64,000 nt of DNA from NCBI GenBank assembly GCA_934271255.1, contig CAKQQS010000007.1, positions 1-64,000 on the forward strand. The letters run 5' to 3'. Within the stretch, counting starts at the first letter, position 1, and each line of letters begins with the position of its first letter. This stretch comes from an uncultured Clostridia bacterium. Lineage in GTDB: Bacteria > Bacillota > Clostridia > Christensenellales > Borkfalkiaceae. A program made the position numbers and the translations under genes. Below are positions 50,973 through 59,547 of this stretch, in pieces. Below the pieces are notes generated by a model. That model had not been told where the DNA came from. It saw nothing but the letters and a program-made list of their open reading frames with translations, and searched no databases.

Positions 50973-52061
50973 TTATTCGCTAATCTCTTCCCCGTTGTTT
51001 TCAAGTTCGGCAAGTCTTGCGTTCTCGCTGGATTCCGACTTAACGTCTATCTTCCAACCCGTAAGTCTTACCGCAAGCCTTGCGTTTTGTCCGTCTCTGC
51101 CGATTGCAAGAGAAAGTTTATCGTCGGGCACTATCGCTCTCGCCGACTTTTCCGCGTCGAGCGCGGTAACCTTGATAACCTTTGCGGGGGACAACGCTTT
51201 CGCGATGAATTCGAGCGGATCGTCGCTCCACGTAATAATATCTATCTTTTCGCCGCCGAGTTCGGATACGACCGAGTTGACTCTCATACCTTTCGTACCG
51301 ACGCACGCGCCGACGGGGTCGACTTGCGGATCGTTGCTCGTAATGGCAATCTTCGTTCTCTGTCCCGCTTCTCTCGCGACCGCTTTGATTTCTACGACGC
51401 CTTGTTTGATTTCGGGTACTTCTTCTTCAAACAGTCTTTTAACCAGACCGCCCGCCGATCTCGAAACGAGTATCTGCGCGTTCTTGCCCGCGCTTCTTAC
51501 TTTTTTAACGAATACCTTTATCTTTTGGTTAAGTTCGTATTTCTCGCCCGGCACTTTGTCTTGTCCCGCCAAAAGCCCGTCTATTTGGTTGTCGCCGAGT
51601 TCTACGTAAACGGAATCCCCTTCGATTCTTCTTATAACGCCCGTCATAAGTTCGCCTTCTTTGTCTTCGTACAAACTCATCGTGTTCTTGCTTTCTATTT
51701 CGCGAAGTTTTTGCATGATGACCTGTTTGCCCGTCTGAGCGGCTATTCTGCCGAAATCTTTGGGTACGATTTCTTCAACGACTTCGTCGCCGACGTTGTA
51801 ACTCTTTTTGATTTCTCTCGCTTCTTCGAGCGATATAGCCTTATCGTCTTCGCCGACTTCGTCGACTACCTTTCTTACGCTGTATATCTTTATGCTTTTC
51901 TTATCCGCGTTTATCTTAACTCTTATCTCGCTGTTGATGTGCGAATGTTTTTTATACGCAAATACGAGCGCGCCTTCCAACGCGTCCAAAAACACCTGTT
52001 GGGGTATGCCTTTTTCTCTTTCCAAATCTTCTAGCGCGGAAAAGAAATCCTTGTTTACCAT
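50973..52061 (-). CDS. nusA: Transcription termination/antitermination factor NusA
   Basis: The 362-residue product has the N-terminal RNA-polymerase-binding domain, an S1 domain (GELMTGVIRRIEGDSVYVEL) and two KH domains (VGACVGTKGMRVNSVVSELG; KLSLAIGRDGQNARLAVRLT). It modulates pausing, termination and antitermination. The length is typical for Bacillota, which lack the proteobacterial C-terminal repeats. It follows rimP after 24 bases. Confidence 0.97.
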   Translation of the reverse strand: MVNKDFFSALEDLEREKGIPQQVFLDALEGALVFAYKKHSHINSEIRVKINADKKSIKIYSVRKVVDEVGEDDKAISLEEAREIKKSYNVGDEVVEEIVPKDFGRIAAQTGKQVIMQKLREIESKNTMSLYEDKEGELMTGVIRRIEGDSVYVELGDNQIDGLLAGQDKVPGEKYELNQKIKVFVKKVRSAGKNAQILVSRSAGGLVKRLFEEEVPEIKQGVVEIKAVAREAGQRTKIAITSNDPQVDPVGACVGTKGMRVNSVVSELGGEKIDIITWSDDPLEFIAKALSPAKVIKVTALDAEKSARAIVPDDKLSLAIGRDGQNARLAVRLTGWKIDVKSESSENARLAELENNGEEISE

Positions 52062-52085
52062 AATTGTATTCTCCTTATTCGTTTA

Positions 52086-52550
52086 TCAAAAATCTATATA
52101 TTTATTTACTTTTTCGACTTGTTTTTTAATATCGAGCGTAAGCGTTTTGTCTTCTTTCACTTTAAGCCTTATTATCTCGCCGTCGTAAAACACGAGTTCG
52201 CCGTCGTATTCCTTTTCTCCGCCGACGCTCTTTTTAAGCCACACTTCGACTTTTTTTCCGAGGTTCGCCGCGAAATCTTCGTCCGTTTTAAAAGGTCTGT
52301 CAAGTCCGGGCGACGAAACGTTCAACGTGTACGGCGCGCCGTACGTCGGATCGAGTTCGTCAAGCGCGACGTCTATCGCGTTATGCACTTTTTCGCAATC
52401 GTCGAGAGTGATTCCTTCTTCCTTGTCGATAATTACCGTAAGGCTCGGATTCTTGCCTTGTTTAAACTCGACTTCTACGAGTCTTACGCCTTGCTCTTCG
52501 ACAATCGCTCGTATGCCGTTTTCGATTTCGGCATTCGTTTTTACTTTCAT
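52086..52550 (-). CDS. rimP: Ribosome maturation factor RimP
   Basis: The 154-residue product has the two-domain RimP fold, with VEFKQGKNPSLTVIIDKEEG, LDELDPTYGAPYTLNVSSPG and LDRPFKTDEDF. It is needed for 30S assembly. It is the first gene after the operon promoter at 52583-52611 and starts the run rimP-nusA-rnpM-ylxQ-infB-rbfA-nrnA-truB-ribF-nfo. Confidence 0.96.
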   Translation of the reverse strand: MKVKTNAEIENGIRAIVEEQGVRLVEVEFKQGKNPSLTVIIDKEEGITLDDCEKVHNAIDVALDELDPTYGAPYTLNVSSPGLDRPFKTDEDFAANLGKKVEVWLKKSVGGEKEYDGELVFYDGEIIRLKVKEDKTLTLDIKKQVEKVNKYIDF

Positions 52551-52582
52551 AATTTTCTCCTTGTACGGTTTCGTCGTACTTA

Positions 52583-52611
52583 ATTTTAGGACGCGTTACG
52601 ATCGGAATCAA
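52583..52611 (-). promoter_or_regulatory. Promoter of the rimP-nusA-infB superoperon
   Basis: On the minus strand TTGATT and TAAAAT are separated by 17 bases, between the upstream terminator and the rimP start. Confidence 0.65.
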
Positions 52612-52632
52612 ACCGAAAACGCAACGTCGCAT

Positions 52633-52663
52633 AAAAATATGAGAACGGGAACCCGTTCTCATA
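52633..52663 (-). terminator. Terminator after the PolC-like exonuclease gene
   Basis: A 12-bp stem (TATGAGAACGGG / CCCGTTCTCATA) is followed on the minus strand by five U. It separates the ispG part of the cluster from rimP. Confidence 0.88.
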
Positions 52664-52723
52664 CTAGTCTTTTATCCTAAGTTGCCTTAATTATACCATA
52701 TTTTCACAACTTTTGCAACTGAA

Positions 52724-54268
52724 TTACCCCATATCCGGCAAACATTTTTTAATCTCGATGAGTTTAATGAATATTTGCGCCGTAGCGTAAGCGTCCGCAA
52801 GCGCTCTGTGGTGGTGGAACTCTATTCCGAACTTGTCGGCTATCGAGTTGAGTTTGTAGTTCCCCAGCCCCTTTACGACTTCCGTCGCCAAAGGATAAGT
52901 GTCTATTATCTTATTCTCGAAATAATACCCTTCGGGGGACGCTTGCGCTTCCAACATCTTTATATCGAACCCTAAAATATTATGTCCTACGAGAACGGAA
53001 CCTTCGCAAAACTTATAAAAATCGCCTATTACCTGCTCAAAAGTTGGTTGTCCGTCCACCATTTCCTGCGTAATGCCCGTAAGGCTTATGTTCTTTGCGG
53101 AAAGTTTGAGTTTCGGATCTATAAGCGTTTGAAAAAGTTGAGTGATTTTTCCTTTTTCTATTTTCGCCGCGCCTATCTCGGTAATTCTGTCCGTTCCGAC
53201 TTCGAGTCCGCTCGTTTCAAAGTCCAACACGACGAAATCGTTGTTGACAAGACATTCGGGCAACTCTTCTTTTTCGGTGAGCATATCTATCGTTTCGACC
53301 GTTTCGTCTTTAAACGGGCGCACTACCGAATATTCTTGCGGCGCGGTCTTTTTCTTTTTACGTTGCGGAACGAAATCTTCGGGGAACACGCACCTGTTTA
53401 TCTTGTCGAGTTTAAGACTCAGTTTGTCGTTGTAATAGTCCTGCGTACAGTTCGCTATAATTGCGTCGCCGACTACAAGACTTTTCACTCTGTCGAGCGT
53501 AGCGGGTTTTGAAAAGTACATTCCCGTGGCGTAACCCGTTTTGTCCGTGAAATCTATTATAAAGAAAGGTTTGCCGTTCTTCGTTTGTTTTTCGATGATT
53601 CTCGTGATTTTTCCGCACAGCACGAACGCCCCCGCGAGAGTAGCGTCTTCTATATACGTAGCCAAATCCGTCGGGTTTCTCGTTTCGTCCATCGGCACTA
53701 CGTTTTTGACTTTTATGTACCGTCTTTCTATATATTCGGCGTGCGTAACGGGTTCGTCTTTAAGTATCGAAACGTCGATTTCCCCTTCTTTAAGTTGACA
53801 TTCGCCTACAAACCTGTCGCAAAACCGAGTTTGCAAGTACGCCGTTATCTTGTCTAAAATACCGTTGCTTTCGACGTATCTTAAATTATCGTCGAGCAGT
53901 CGCAACGTATACTTGACCATTCCGTCGTGGAACGTCGCCGTAACGTCGTCTTTTTCAAGCAAATACCCTATCGACGTATATTCTTTGCGCAAGAAATCAC
54001 GCACCGCTTTTTCGACGCTTTCCTTGTCGCTGACGACTTTCAGCACGTCTACCCGAACGTTTGCGAAACATTGCGGCGTGATTTTATCGCACTTGTCCCT
54101 TATCTTATCTATAATATCTTCCGGAACGGGTTTGTCGCATATAAAACTGAACACCACCGTCTTTTCGTTTTTTTTCACGTCGACGTTTTGCAACCGTATT
54201 CCGGAAACGTCCGGCGCGATTGCTCGTATTTCGTGTACGAACGTTTTCATTTCTTCCATTTTAGGCAT
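52724..54268 (-). CDS. Truncated PolC-like protein: N-terminal, OB and DEDDh exonuclease domains only
   Basis: The product is 514 residues, whereas PolC is about 1400. Residues 1-200 resemble the PolC N-terminal domain. An OB fold follows at about 205-300 (KPFFIIDFTDKTGYATGMYF). After a short basic linker (RKKKKTAP), a proofreading DEDDh exonuclease occupies about 345-505: VVLDFETSG, VLVGHNILGFDIKML and HHHRALADAYATAQIF. The PHP domain that flanks the exonuclease in PolC and the whole polymerase are absent. A terminator follows, so nothing is cut off downstream. The gene sits at the canonical polC position between ispG and rimP. AGGAG precedes ATG 54268, and it overlaps ispG by 22 bases. It is probably a stand-alone 3'-5' exonuclease. 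Confidence 0.85.
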   Translation of the reverse strand: MPKMEEMKTFVHEIRAIAPDVSGIRLQNVDVKKNEKTVVFSFICDKPVPEDIIDKIRDKCDKITPQCFANVRVDVLKVVSDKESVEKAVRDFLRKEYTSIGYLLEKDDVTATFHDGMVKYTLRLLDDNLRYVESNGILDKITAYLQTRFCDRFVGECQLKEGEIDVSILKDEPVTHAEYIERRYIKVKNVVPMDETRNPTDLATYIEDATLAGAFVLCGKITRIIEKQTKNGKPFFIIDFTDKTGYATGMYFSKPATLDRVKSLVVGDAIIANCTQDYYNDKLSLKLDKINRCVFPEDFVPQRKKKKTAPQEYSVVRPFKDETVETIDMLTEKEELPECLVNNDFVVLDFETSGLEVGTDRITEIGAAKIEKGKITQLFQTLIDPKLKLSAKNISLTGITQEMVDGQPTFEQVIGDFYKFCEGSVLVGHNILGFDIKMLEAQASPEGYYFENKIIDTYPLATEVVKGLGNYKLNSIADKFGIEFHHHRALADAYATAQIFIKLIEIKKCLPDMG

Positions 54269-55296
54269 TTGTACAACTCCTTAAAAAACACCTCTTCCGC
54301 TTCAGAAAAGTTAAGTTCCGCCACTATTTCCCCTTTCTTGAAAATTACCGCTTTGTCTTTACCGCCCGCTATTCCTACGTCGGCGTGTTTGCCTTCTCCG
54401 ACTCCGTTGACGACGCAACCCATAACGGCTACGGTGAGTTTTTCGTTAACGTTTTTCGTTTCGTTTGCGACCTTTTTCGCAAACGCCATACAGTCCCAGC
54501 AACACCTTCCGCAAGTAGGACAGGCAACCACGTTCACAAAATCTTCGTCGATACCTGCGCTGCGTAAAATGGTTTTTGCAACCGCGACTTCCCGCAGGGG
54601 ATCGTCGGACAACGAAACGCGCAACGTATCGCCTATGCCGTCGAGCAACAACGAGCCGATTCCTATCGCGTTTTTCGTTTCGCCCATTTCGCCGCCGCCC
54701 GCTTCCGTTACGCCTATATGCAACGGATAATCGCAGATTTTGCTCAGTTTTCTGTAACTTTCGACGGTCAACTTAACGCTTGACGCCTTGACGGACACGA
54801 CGATATTCTGAACGCCGAACTTTTCGAGCAGTCTGACGTTGTTCATCGCGCTTTCGACGAGCGCGGTCGCCGACACGCCGTATTTTTTCAGCAACTCCTT
54901 TTCTATGCTGCCCGAATTCGCGCCCACTCTCACGGGTACGTTATGCGCCTTTACGCAATCCGCAACCGCTTTAAGTTCCTTTTCTCCGCCTATGTTGCCG
55001 GGGTTTATACGCAACTTATCCGCGCCGTTTTCAACCGCTTTTATTCCCAGCCGATAATCGAAATGCACGTCCGCGACAAGAGGAATACTCGTTTGCGATT
55101 TTATCCGCTTTATCCCCTCTGCGTCCTTTTCGTCGGCAACGCAAAAGCGTACGATTTCGCACCCTGCGTCCGTCAGAGCGCGGATTTGATTTATGCAGTT
55201 TTCCGTATCTTTGGGCGCGAAAGTCGTCATCGACTGTATAAGCGGTTTGTTGCCGCCGCCCAAGATTAAGTTTCCTATTCGCGTTTGTTTGCTCAT
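54247..55296 (-). CDS. ispG: 4-hydroxy-3-methylbut-2-enyl diphosphate synthase (flavodoxin), IspG
   Basis: The 349-residue product is normal length for bacterial IspG. It has the TIM-barrel start IGNLILGGGNKPLIQSMT, LRINPGNIGGEKE and the iron-sulfur region ACPTCGRCCWDC with a later Cys in VMGCVVNGVGEGKHADVGIA. It converts MEcPP to HMBPP in the MEP isoprenoid pathway. It overlaps mlpA by 4 bases. No dxr or rseP is adjacent here. Confidence 0.96.
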   Translation of the reverse strand: MSKQTRIGNLILGGGNKPLIQSMTTFAPKDTENCINQIRALTDAGCEIVRFCVADEKDAEGIKRIKSQTSIPLVADVHFDYRLGIKAVENGADKLRINPGNIGGEKELKAVADCVKAHNVPVRVGANSGSIEKELLKKYGVSATALVESAMNNVRLLEKFGVQNIVVSVKASSVKLTVESYRKLSKICDYPLHIGVTEAGGGEMGETKNAIGIGSLLLDGIGDTLRVSLSDDPLREVAVAKTILRSAGIDEDFVNVVACPTCGRCCWDCMAFAKKVANETKNVNEKLTVAVMGCVVNGVGEGKHADVGIAGGKDKAVIFKKGEIVAELNFSEAEEVFFKELYKCLKWKK

Positions 55297-56540
55297 TTCA
55301 GTTCAAGTTTGTTTTTATTGTTGCCGACGCTTACTATCGCCGCTTGCTCCAAATCGAAATTGCTCTTTACCACTCTGTTCACGTCGCTAAGGTCGAGTTC
55401 GTTTATGTCGATTATCTTGCGTTCGAGATTGAACACGTCCCCTTTGCGTAAAAGGTTAAGCCCGTAAAGTTGCATTTGCGTGGAAGTGGATTCCTGCGAC
55501 ATTATAAGCGAAGATTTGACTTGCTCTTTACCGCTTAAAAACTCTTTTTCGGTAAGTCCCTTGTCGCGTATTTTTTTGATTTCGTCGACGACGGCGTTAA
55601 AGGCAACGTCCCTTTTCGCGTTTGATACCCCCGCGTACACGCACAGCGTTCCCGCCTTCATATACAGCGACGCGAACGAATAAACCGAGTATGCAAGCCC
55701 GAGATTTTCGCGTACCGTCTGATACAGTCTGCTACTCATACCGCCCCCGAACACCGCCGTTATTATATTGACGGCGTTGACTCTCGGCGACGAGATATTG
55801 CACGTCGGCATAGCGATAGCAAAATGCGACTGCTCTACGTCTTTTACGATATTCACGTTCCCTTTTTGACTTTCTCCGCCCGGTATATACAGATTCTCCG
55901 CGCCGAACCGACAAAACTTATCGTCGAACAGTTCCTTGACCGTCTTTTCTATATTGTCGAGATCGACGTTGCCCGCAATCGATATTACCACGTTTTTAGG
56001 AACGTAATACTTGTCCATATACTTCAACACGTCCGCGCGGGTAAACCGTTTGACGTTTTGTTCCGTGCCGAGTATCTGCGCGCCGTACCCCGAATCGCCG
56101 AAATAACTTTCGCTCATTTTGTCGAGCGTCAGGTCTTCGGGGGAGTCGTTCGTCATCGCGATTTCCTGCAAAATGACGTCCCTTTCCTTGTCGAGTTCGT
56201 CGGGCAAAAACGTCGAGTTAAAAAACACGTCGGAAAGTATGCCGAGCGCGGAATTGAAATGTTCACTCGTGGCTTTTATATAATAACACGTCGTTTCTTT
56301 GCTCGTGTACGCGTTGATTTGCGCGCCGAGTCTGTCTATTTCGTCGCTTATGTCGAACGCGGAACGATTTGTCGTTCCTTTAAACACGCAGTGTTCTATA
56401 AAGTGCGATATGCCGTTCTCTTCGGCTGTTTCGTTTGCGCTGCCGCACTTAACGAACACCCCCGCCGATACGGACATCAGCCCGTTCATTTTCTTGACGA
56501 TTAGTTGTAATCCGCTGTCGTATTGTTTGTAAATAATCAT
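55293..56540 (-). CDS. mlpA: M16-family zinc protease (YmxG/MlpA type)
   Basis: The 415-residue product has the inverted zinc motif ISHFIEHCVFKGT (HxxEH) near residue 47 and the downstream glutamate region. It belongs to the pitrilysin/processing-peptidase group. In Bacillus subtilis the homologue MlpA lies after pnp and ylxY, the same order as here apart from the zinc-ribbon genes. A processing or regulatory protease role is likely; the substrate is unknown. Confidence 0.93.
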   Translation of the reverse strand: MIIYKQYDSGLQLIVKKMNGLMSVSAGVFVKCGSANETAEENGISHFIEHCVFKGTTNRSAFDISDEIDRLGAQINAYTSKETTCYYIKATSEHFNSALGILSDVFFNSTFLPDELDKERDVILQEIAMTNDSPEDLTLDKMSESYFGDSGYGAQILGTEQNVKRFTRADVLKYMDKYYVPKNVVISIAGNVDLDNIEKTVKELFDDKFCRFGAENLYIPGGESQKGNVNIVKDVEQSHFAIAMPTCNISSPRVNAVNIITAVFGGGMSSRLYQTVRENLGLAYSVYSFASLYMKAGTLCVYAGVSNAKRDVAFNAVVDEIKKIRDKGLTEKEFLSGKEQVKSSLIMSQESTSTQMQLYGLNLLRKGDVFNLERKIIDINELDLSDVNRVVKSNFDLEQAAIVSVGNNKNKLELK

Positions 56541-56556
56541 TTGCTTGTTTCCTTTT

Positions 56557-57267
56557 TTACATAGTTTGCGTAACGCTCGAAGGTTTTAATCCGAGTTTTT
56601 CCAAAACGGTAAGTATTTCGTCCAACGCGGCAACAGTAACGTCTTTCGGGTGCATAAGAATAAAATCGCCCCCGCCGACGCCTTCGGTCGCCCGTTTGAT
56701 AATCAGTTTTTCGTCCGAGTCCCGCCAGTCGATCGTGTCCTTGCTCCACATAACCACCGTGTAATGAAGTTCCGCGGCGGCTTTCAGCGTCGTTTCGCCG
56801 AAACTTCCCGACGGCGGAGCGAATAATTTCGTTTTAACCCCGCAAAGCGCGGTAACGATTTTTTCCGTCAACACGATTTCTTCCTTGTTCTTTTCAAGGC
56901 TTAATTTTTTGTGGTCTTTATGAAAATATCCGTGGTTGGCGAGTTCAAACCCGTTCCCGACGATTTCGTTAAGCGTTTCCGAGTTATCGTCCGCCCAACA
57001 CCCACCCACGAAAAAAGTGGCGCAAGCGTTATGCTTTTTCAAAATCGCCATGATTTTTTTAACGTTGTCCGACCGTTCGTACACGTTAAACATTATCGCG
57101 ACGGCGTTCTTCGACCTGTCCCCGCTGTATACCGCGGAATATTCGCTGCCCTTTATAGACACCGCGCCCCCGCCGTAAAAACTCACGACGCTCACGCTTG
57201 CTATTATTAAAATTATAGCGGTATTGACCAAAAAAGTCAACATACTTTTCCTAATTTGCTTTTTCAT
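56557..57267 (-). CDS. YlxY-type polysaccharide-deacetylase-fold protein with altered catalytic motif
   Basis: The 236-residue product has an N-terminal membrane anchor (residues 10-30) and a NodB-type domain. The usual first motif TFDDG is replaced by MFNVYE, losing the catalytic and one metal-binding aspartate. The His motif ELANHGYFHKDH and the groove segments APPSGSFGE and VMWSKDTIDWRD remain. It belongs to a clostridial subfamily located by pnp and mlpA, related to sporulation-linked YlxY/PdaB. Catalysis is uncertain. Its ribosome binding site GGGGG lies inside the arm of a terminator-like hairpin. Confidence 0.85.
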   Translation of the reverse strand: MKKQIRKSMLTFLVNTAIILIIASVSVVSFYGGGAVSIKGSEYSAVYSGDRSKNAVAIMFNVYERSDNVKKIMAILKKHNACATFFVGGCWADDNSETLNEIVGNGFELANHGYFHKDHKKLSLEKNKEEIVLTEKIVTALCGVKTKLFAPPSGSFGETTLKAAAELHYTVVMWSKDTIDWRDSDEKLIIKRATEGVGGGDFILMHPKDVTVAALDEILTVLEKLGLKPSSVTQTM

Positions 57268-57270
57268 AAG

Positions 57271-57309
57271 AAAAACCCCCGTATTATAAATGCAAATACG
57301 AGGGTTTTT
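57271..57309 (-). terminator. Hairpin ending the zinc-ribbon unit and covering the deacetylase-gene ribosome binding site
   Basis: The stem AAAAACCCTCGTATT / AATACGGGGGTTTTT is followed by UUUUUCUU and then the ATG at 57267. The GGGGG in the 3' arm is the only Shine-Dalgarno candidate for the next gene. Confidence 0.75.
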
Positions 57310-57377
57310 ATTCCACCGACCTACTTCGTTGTCGAAAACACGGTTTGCCGACGTCAGTTCGTTTTTTATATTGACGC

Positions 57378-57410
57378 GGCGGAAACGAAATCGTTTCCGC
57401 CGCCCTTTTT
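57378..57410 (+). terminator. Plus-oriented GC-rich hairpin
   Basis: An 11-bp perfect stem (GGCGGAAACGA / TCGTTTCCGCC) is followed by GCCCTTTTT on the plus strand. No plus-strand gene ends here, so its role is unclear; it may stabilise the 3' end of the minus transcript. Confidence 0.45.
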
Positions 57411-57479
57411 AATTTGTTTTAAAAGTTTTTCGTCAACTTTTTTAATTTATTTTTAAAGCCTTCCGACGCGCGTCTTTAT

Positions 57480-58340
57480 TTATTGCGCAACTTCTTCCTT
57501 CCCGAATAATTCGCCTTGCTTGTTCGCCCTTTTCTTCAACGCAACGTGCGTTATATTAAGCCCGAAGCCTATCAAGGAAATAATACTTCCCGCTATGTAC
57601 GGCGCGATGATTTGAACGTCTCTGGAATAATAAACAAGGACGTACGCGCCCGCCTGCAACAACATTCCCAAACAAGAAAATATCAACGCAAGCACGTTAC
57701 TTTCCGTAGATTTGAGTATTCCCGCAGATATTGTCGATGCGAAACCGACGATAAACAATGCAAGCCCGTACCCCGCGAACCCGCCTAAAACAGGCAGGTC
57801 GGCGTATGCCGACAGCAAGCCGACGTTGACGCCAACGGAACCCTCGGTCAACGACGTTTTATAAGCGAAAAATCCGAACGCCAAAACGCTTATTCCCGCA
57901 AAGACAATCGTAGCCGATTTGAACGCTTCCGTCAAAACGCGTAATTTACCTTTGGACGCCTTTTCGACGCAACTAACAACGGAAAGCATACCGACGAAAA
58001 CGAACGCGAGAACAATCATTGCAATCGTTTCGTCCGAGAAAGATTTTGCCAGATACGACCCTTGATTGAAATACGCCGAGAAAAACGCCGCCGCCGCGAT
58101 ATATACAAGCATGCTTATATTAGCGTATTTACCGACGTCCGTTCTTTTTCTCGCGAATTTAAGCGCAGCGGCGAGAAGAAGCGAAAAGGTTATTATTATC
58201 GACGAAACGTGTAAAATAATCGTTAATATTTCTAACGTAAGCGCGTTTGCGTACAAATAATAATAGTTACCGAGAAGAGTATGCGGTTGTTTGTGATAGT
58301 TCCACCCCAAAACGAGCGTACCTGCAAACGCGATAAGCAT
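57480..58340 (-). CDS. Multi-pass membrane protein, zinc-ribbon family paralogue lacking the ribbon
   Basis: The membrane domain is homologous to those of the two upstream genes (for example SATIVFAGISVLAFGFFAYK and SIISLIGFGLNITHVALKK), with about eight helices, but no zinc ribbon precedes it. No good start exists: ATG 58340 lies two bases after the upstream stop (TGATAATG) and would clip the first helix. The homologous sequence actually begins about 30 bases earlier (SFFYLKNSVAIVI) in the -1 frame relative to the upstream gene, at a U8 run. It is therefore probably made as a frameshift fusion or by re-initiation, or is a damaged gene. The function is unknown. Confidence 0.65.
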   Translation of the reverse strand: MLIAFAGTLVLGWNYHKQPHTLLGNYYYLYANALTLEILTIILHVSSIIITFSLLLAAALKFARKRTDVGKYANISMLVYIAAAAFFSAYFNQGSYLAKSFSDETIAMIVLAFVFVGMLSVVSCVEKASKGKLRVLTEAFKSATIVFAGISVLAFGFFAYKTSLTEGSVGVNVGLLSAYADLPVLGGFAGYGLALFIVGFASTISAGILKSTESNVLALIFSCLGMLLQAGAYVLVYYSRDVQIIAPYIAGSIISLIGFGLNITHVALKKRANKQGELFGKEEVAQ

Positions 58341-58342
58341 TA

Positions 58343-59452
58343 TCACGATCGCCACGCTGTTTTTAAGATAAAAAAAACTCGCTCGTCGCCCGTTCTTGCG
58401 TCGGGACGTTCGGCGTTTTTGACAATGCCGAGATGAGCGGCGTTCATACCGCAGGCGATAAGCGAAACGCTTATACCGATGACGTACCCGACCGCAACCG
58501 TTTCCGACATACTCACCCCCGAACTCAACCCCGCTTTCATAAAGGCGAACGCCGTTATTTCGAGCCATACTCCTATGGCGGACAAAACAAGAGAACTTAC
58601 GTTTTTGTTAAAAGCTTTTAATATGCCCGACGTTACGGTTATAAACAACCCCGCAAAAAACAAGATTACCGCGATAACGCTTAACGCCCGCTCGGTAAGA
58701 CCGGGCGTAACATAAACTAAAAATCCTACGTCGCCGATAAAACCGTCGTATGCGTAAAACCCGAAAGACAACACCGACACCGCCGTAAGAATCAGCGCGC
58801 CGCCTTTAAATATTTTGGCAAGCGTCGATTTCTTATCTTTTCTTCCCGACCGGATACAACTCAACGTAAAAGCCGCCGCCGCGAATACGAACACGAGCGA
58901 AAGCATCGCTATCGTCGCTCCCGATAAAACGATTGCACTTTTCAAACGGTTAGCCATACCGCACGCGACGGGCAACACGTAGACAAGCAGCCCCGCGAAC
59001 ATGTATTTGGACACGCTTTTCTTTTTTATACCGAACACCAACGACGCCGCAAACAGTAATCCGAACGTTACCGCAATCGAAACGATTTGCAAAATCATCG
59101 TCATGATTTTTATAAAACCGCGGTTTGAAAATATTTCGTCGTAATTGCCGATAAACAATCTCGTTACGATACTCAAATTGTCATCCGAATCGTAAGTCTT
59201 GATTTTTACGCCGATAACGAACGAGCCGATAAAAGCAAGCAGCAGCGTGGCGAGCGCAAGTCCGTTTTTGACGTAAAACAACACTTTGTCCGTTACGTCT
59301 TTGTTTTTCTTTACAAACTCCTTTTCGGGCATTTCGTCGACGACTTTTTCTTTACCGCCCGAGCACGGTTCTTCGTCGCTTAAACCGTTTCCGCACTGCA
59401 AACAAAACCTTGCTTCGTCAGGATTTTCCACCCCGCATTTGTTACATTTCAT
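58343..59452 (-). CDS. Zinc-ribbon multi-pass membrane protein
   Basis: The 369-residue product starts MKCNKCGVENPDEARFCLQC, a zinc ribbon with Cys at 3, 6, 17 and 20. An acidic/basic linker and about eight membrane helices follow in the same pattern as its two neighbours (VLFYVKNGLALATLLLAFIG; GILKAFNKNVSSLVLSAIG; GMNAAHLGIVKN). The last 20 residues (ERPDARTGDERV and on) are unlike the paralogues and read into a U8 run shared with the next gene. It has its own promoter and a GGGGGAGAA ribosome binding site. The function is unknown; zinc-ribbon membrane proteins may sense metal or redox state. Confidence 0.75.
   Translation of the reverse strand: MKCNKCGVENPDEARFCLQCGNGLSDEEPCSGGKEKVVDEMPEKEFVKKNKDVTDKVLFYVKNGLALATLLLAFIGSFVIGVKIKTYDSDDNLSIVTRLFIGNYDEIFSNRGFIKIMTMILQIVSIAVTFGLLFAASLVFGIKKKSVSKYMFAGLLVYVLPVACGMANRLKSAIVLSGATIAMLSLVFVFAAAAFTLSCIRSGRKDKKSTLAKIFKGGALILTAVSVLSFGFYAYDGFIGDVGFLVYVTPGLTERALSVIAVILFFAGLFITVTSGILKAFNKNVSSLVLSAIGVWLEITAFAFMKAGLSSGVSMSETVAVGYVIGISVSLIACGMNAAHLGIVKNAERPDARTGDERVFFILKTAWRS
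58370..58377 (-). other. U8 slippery run between two zinc-ribbon paralogues
   Basis: The minus strand reads GTT TTT TTT ATC in the frame of the upstream gene, presenting U-UUU-UUU. A -1 slip there continues as VFFYLKN, the paralogue consensus, and opens the next membrane domain. Confidence 0.6.
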
Positions 59453-59509
59453 AATTGTTCTCCCCCTAAATATCGTAACAGGGTATCGACCTATCGCCGA
59501 TACCCCTAC

Positions 59510-59538
59510 ATTATATCATTATAATTATACTTCGTCAA
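59510..59538 (-). promoter_or_regulatory. Promoter of the second zinc-ribbon gene
   Basis: On the minus strand TTGACG and TATAAT are separated by 17 bases. The leader contains a hairpin GGGTATCG / CGATACCC (59481-59506). Confidence 0.7.
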
Positions 59539-59547
59539 TAGTCGCCG

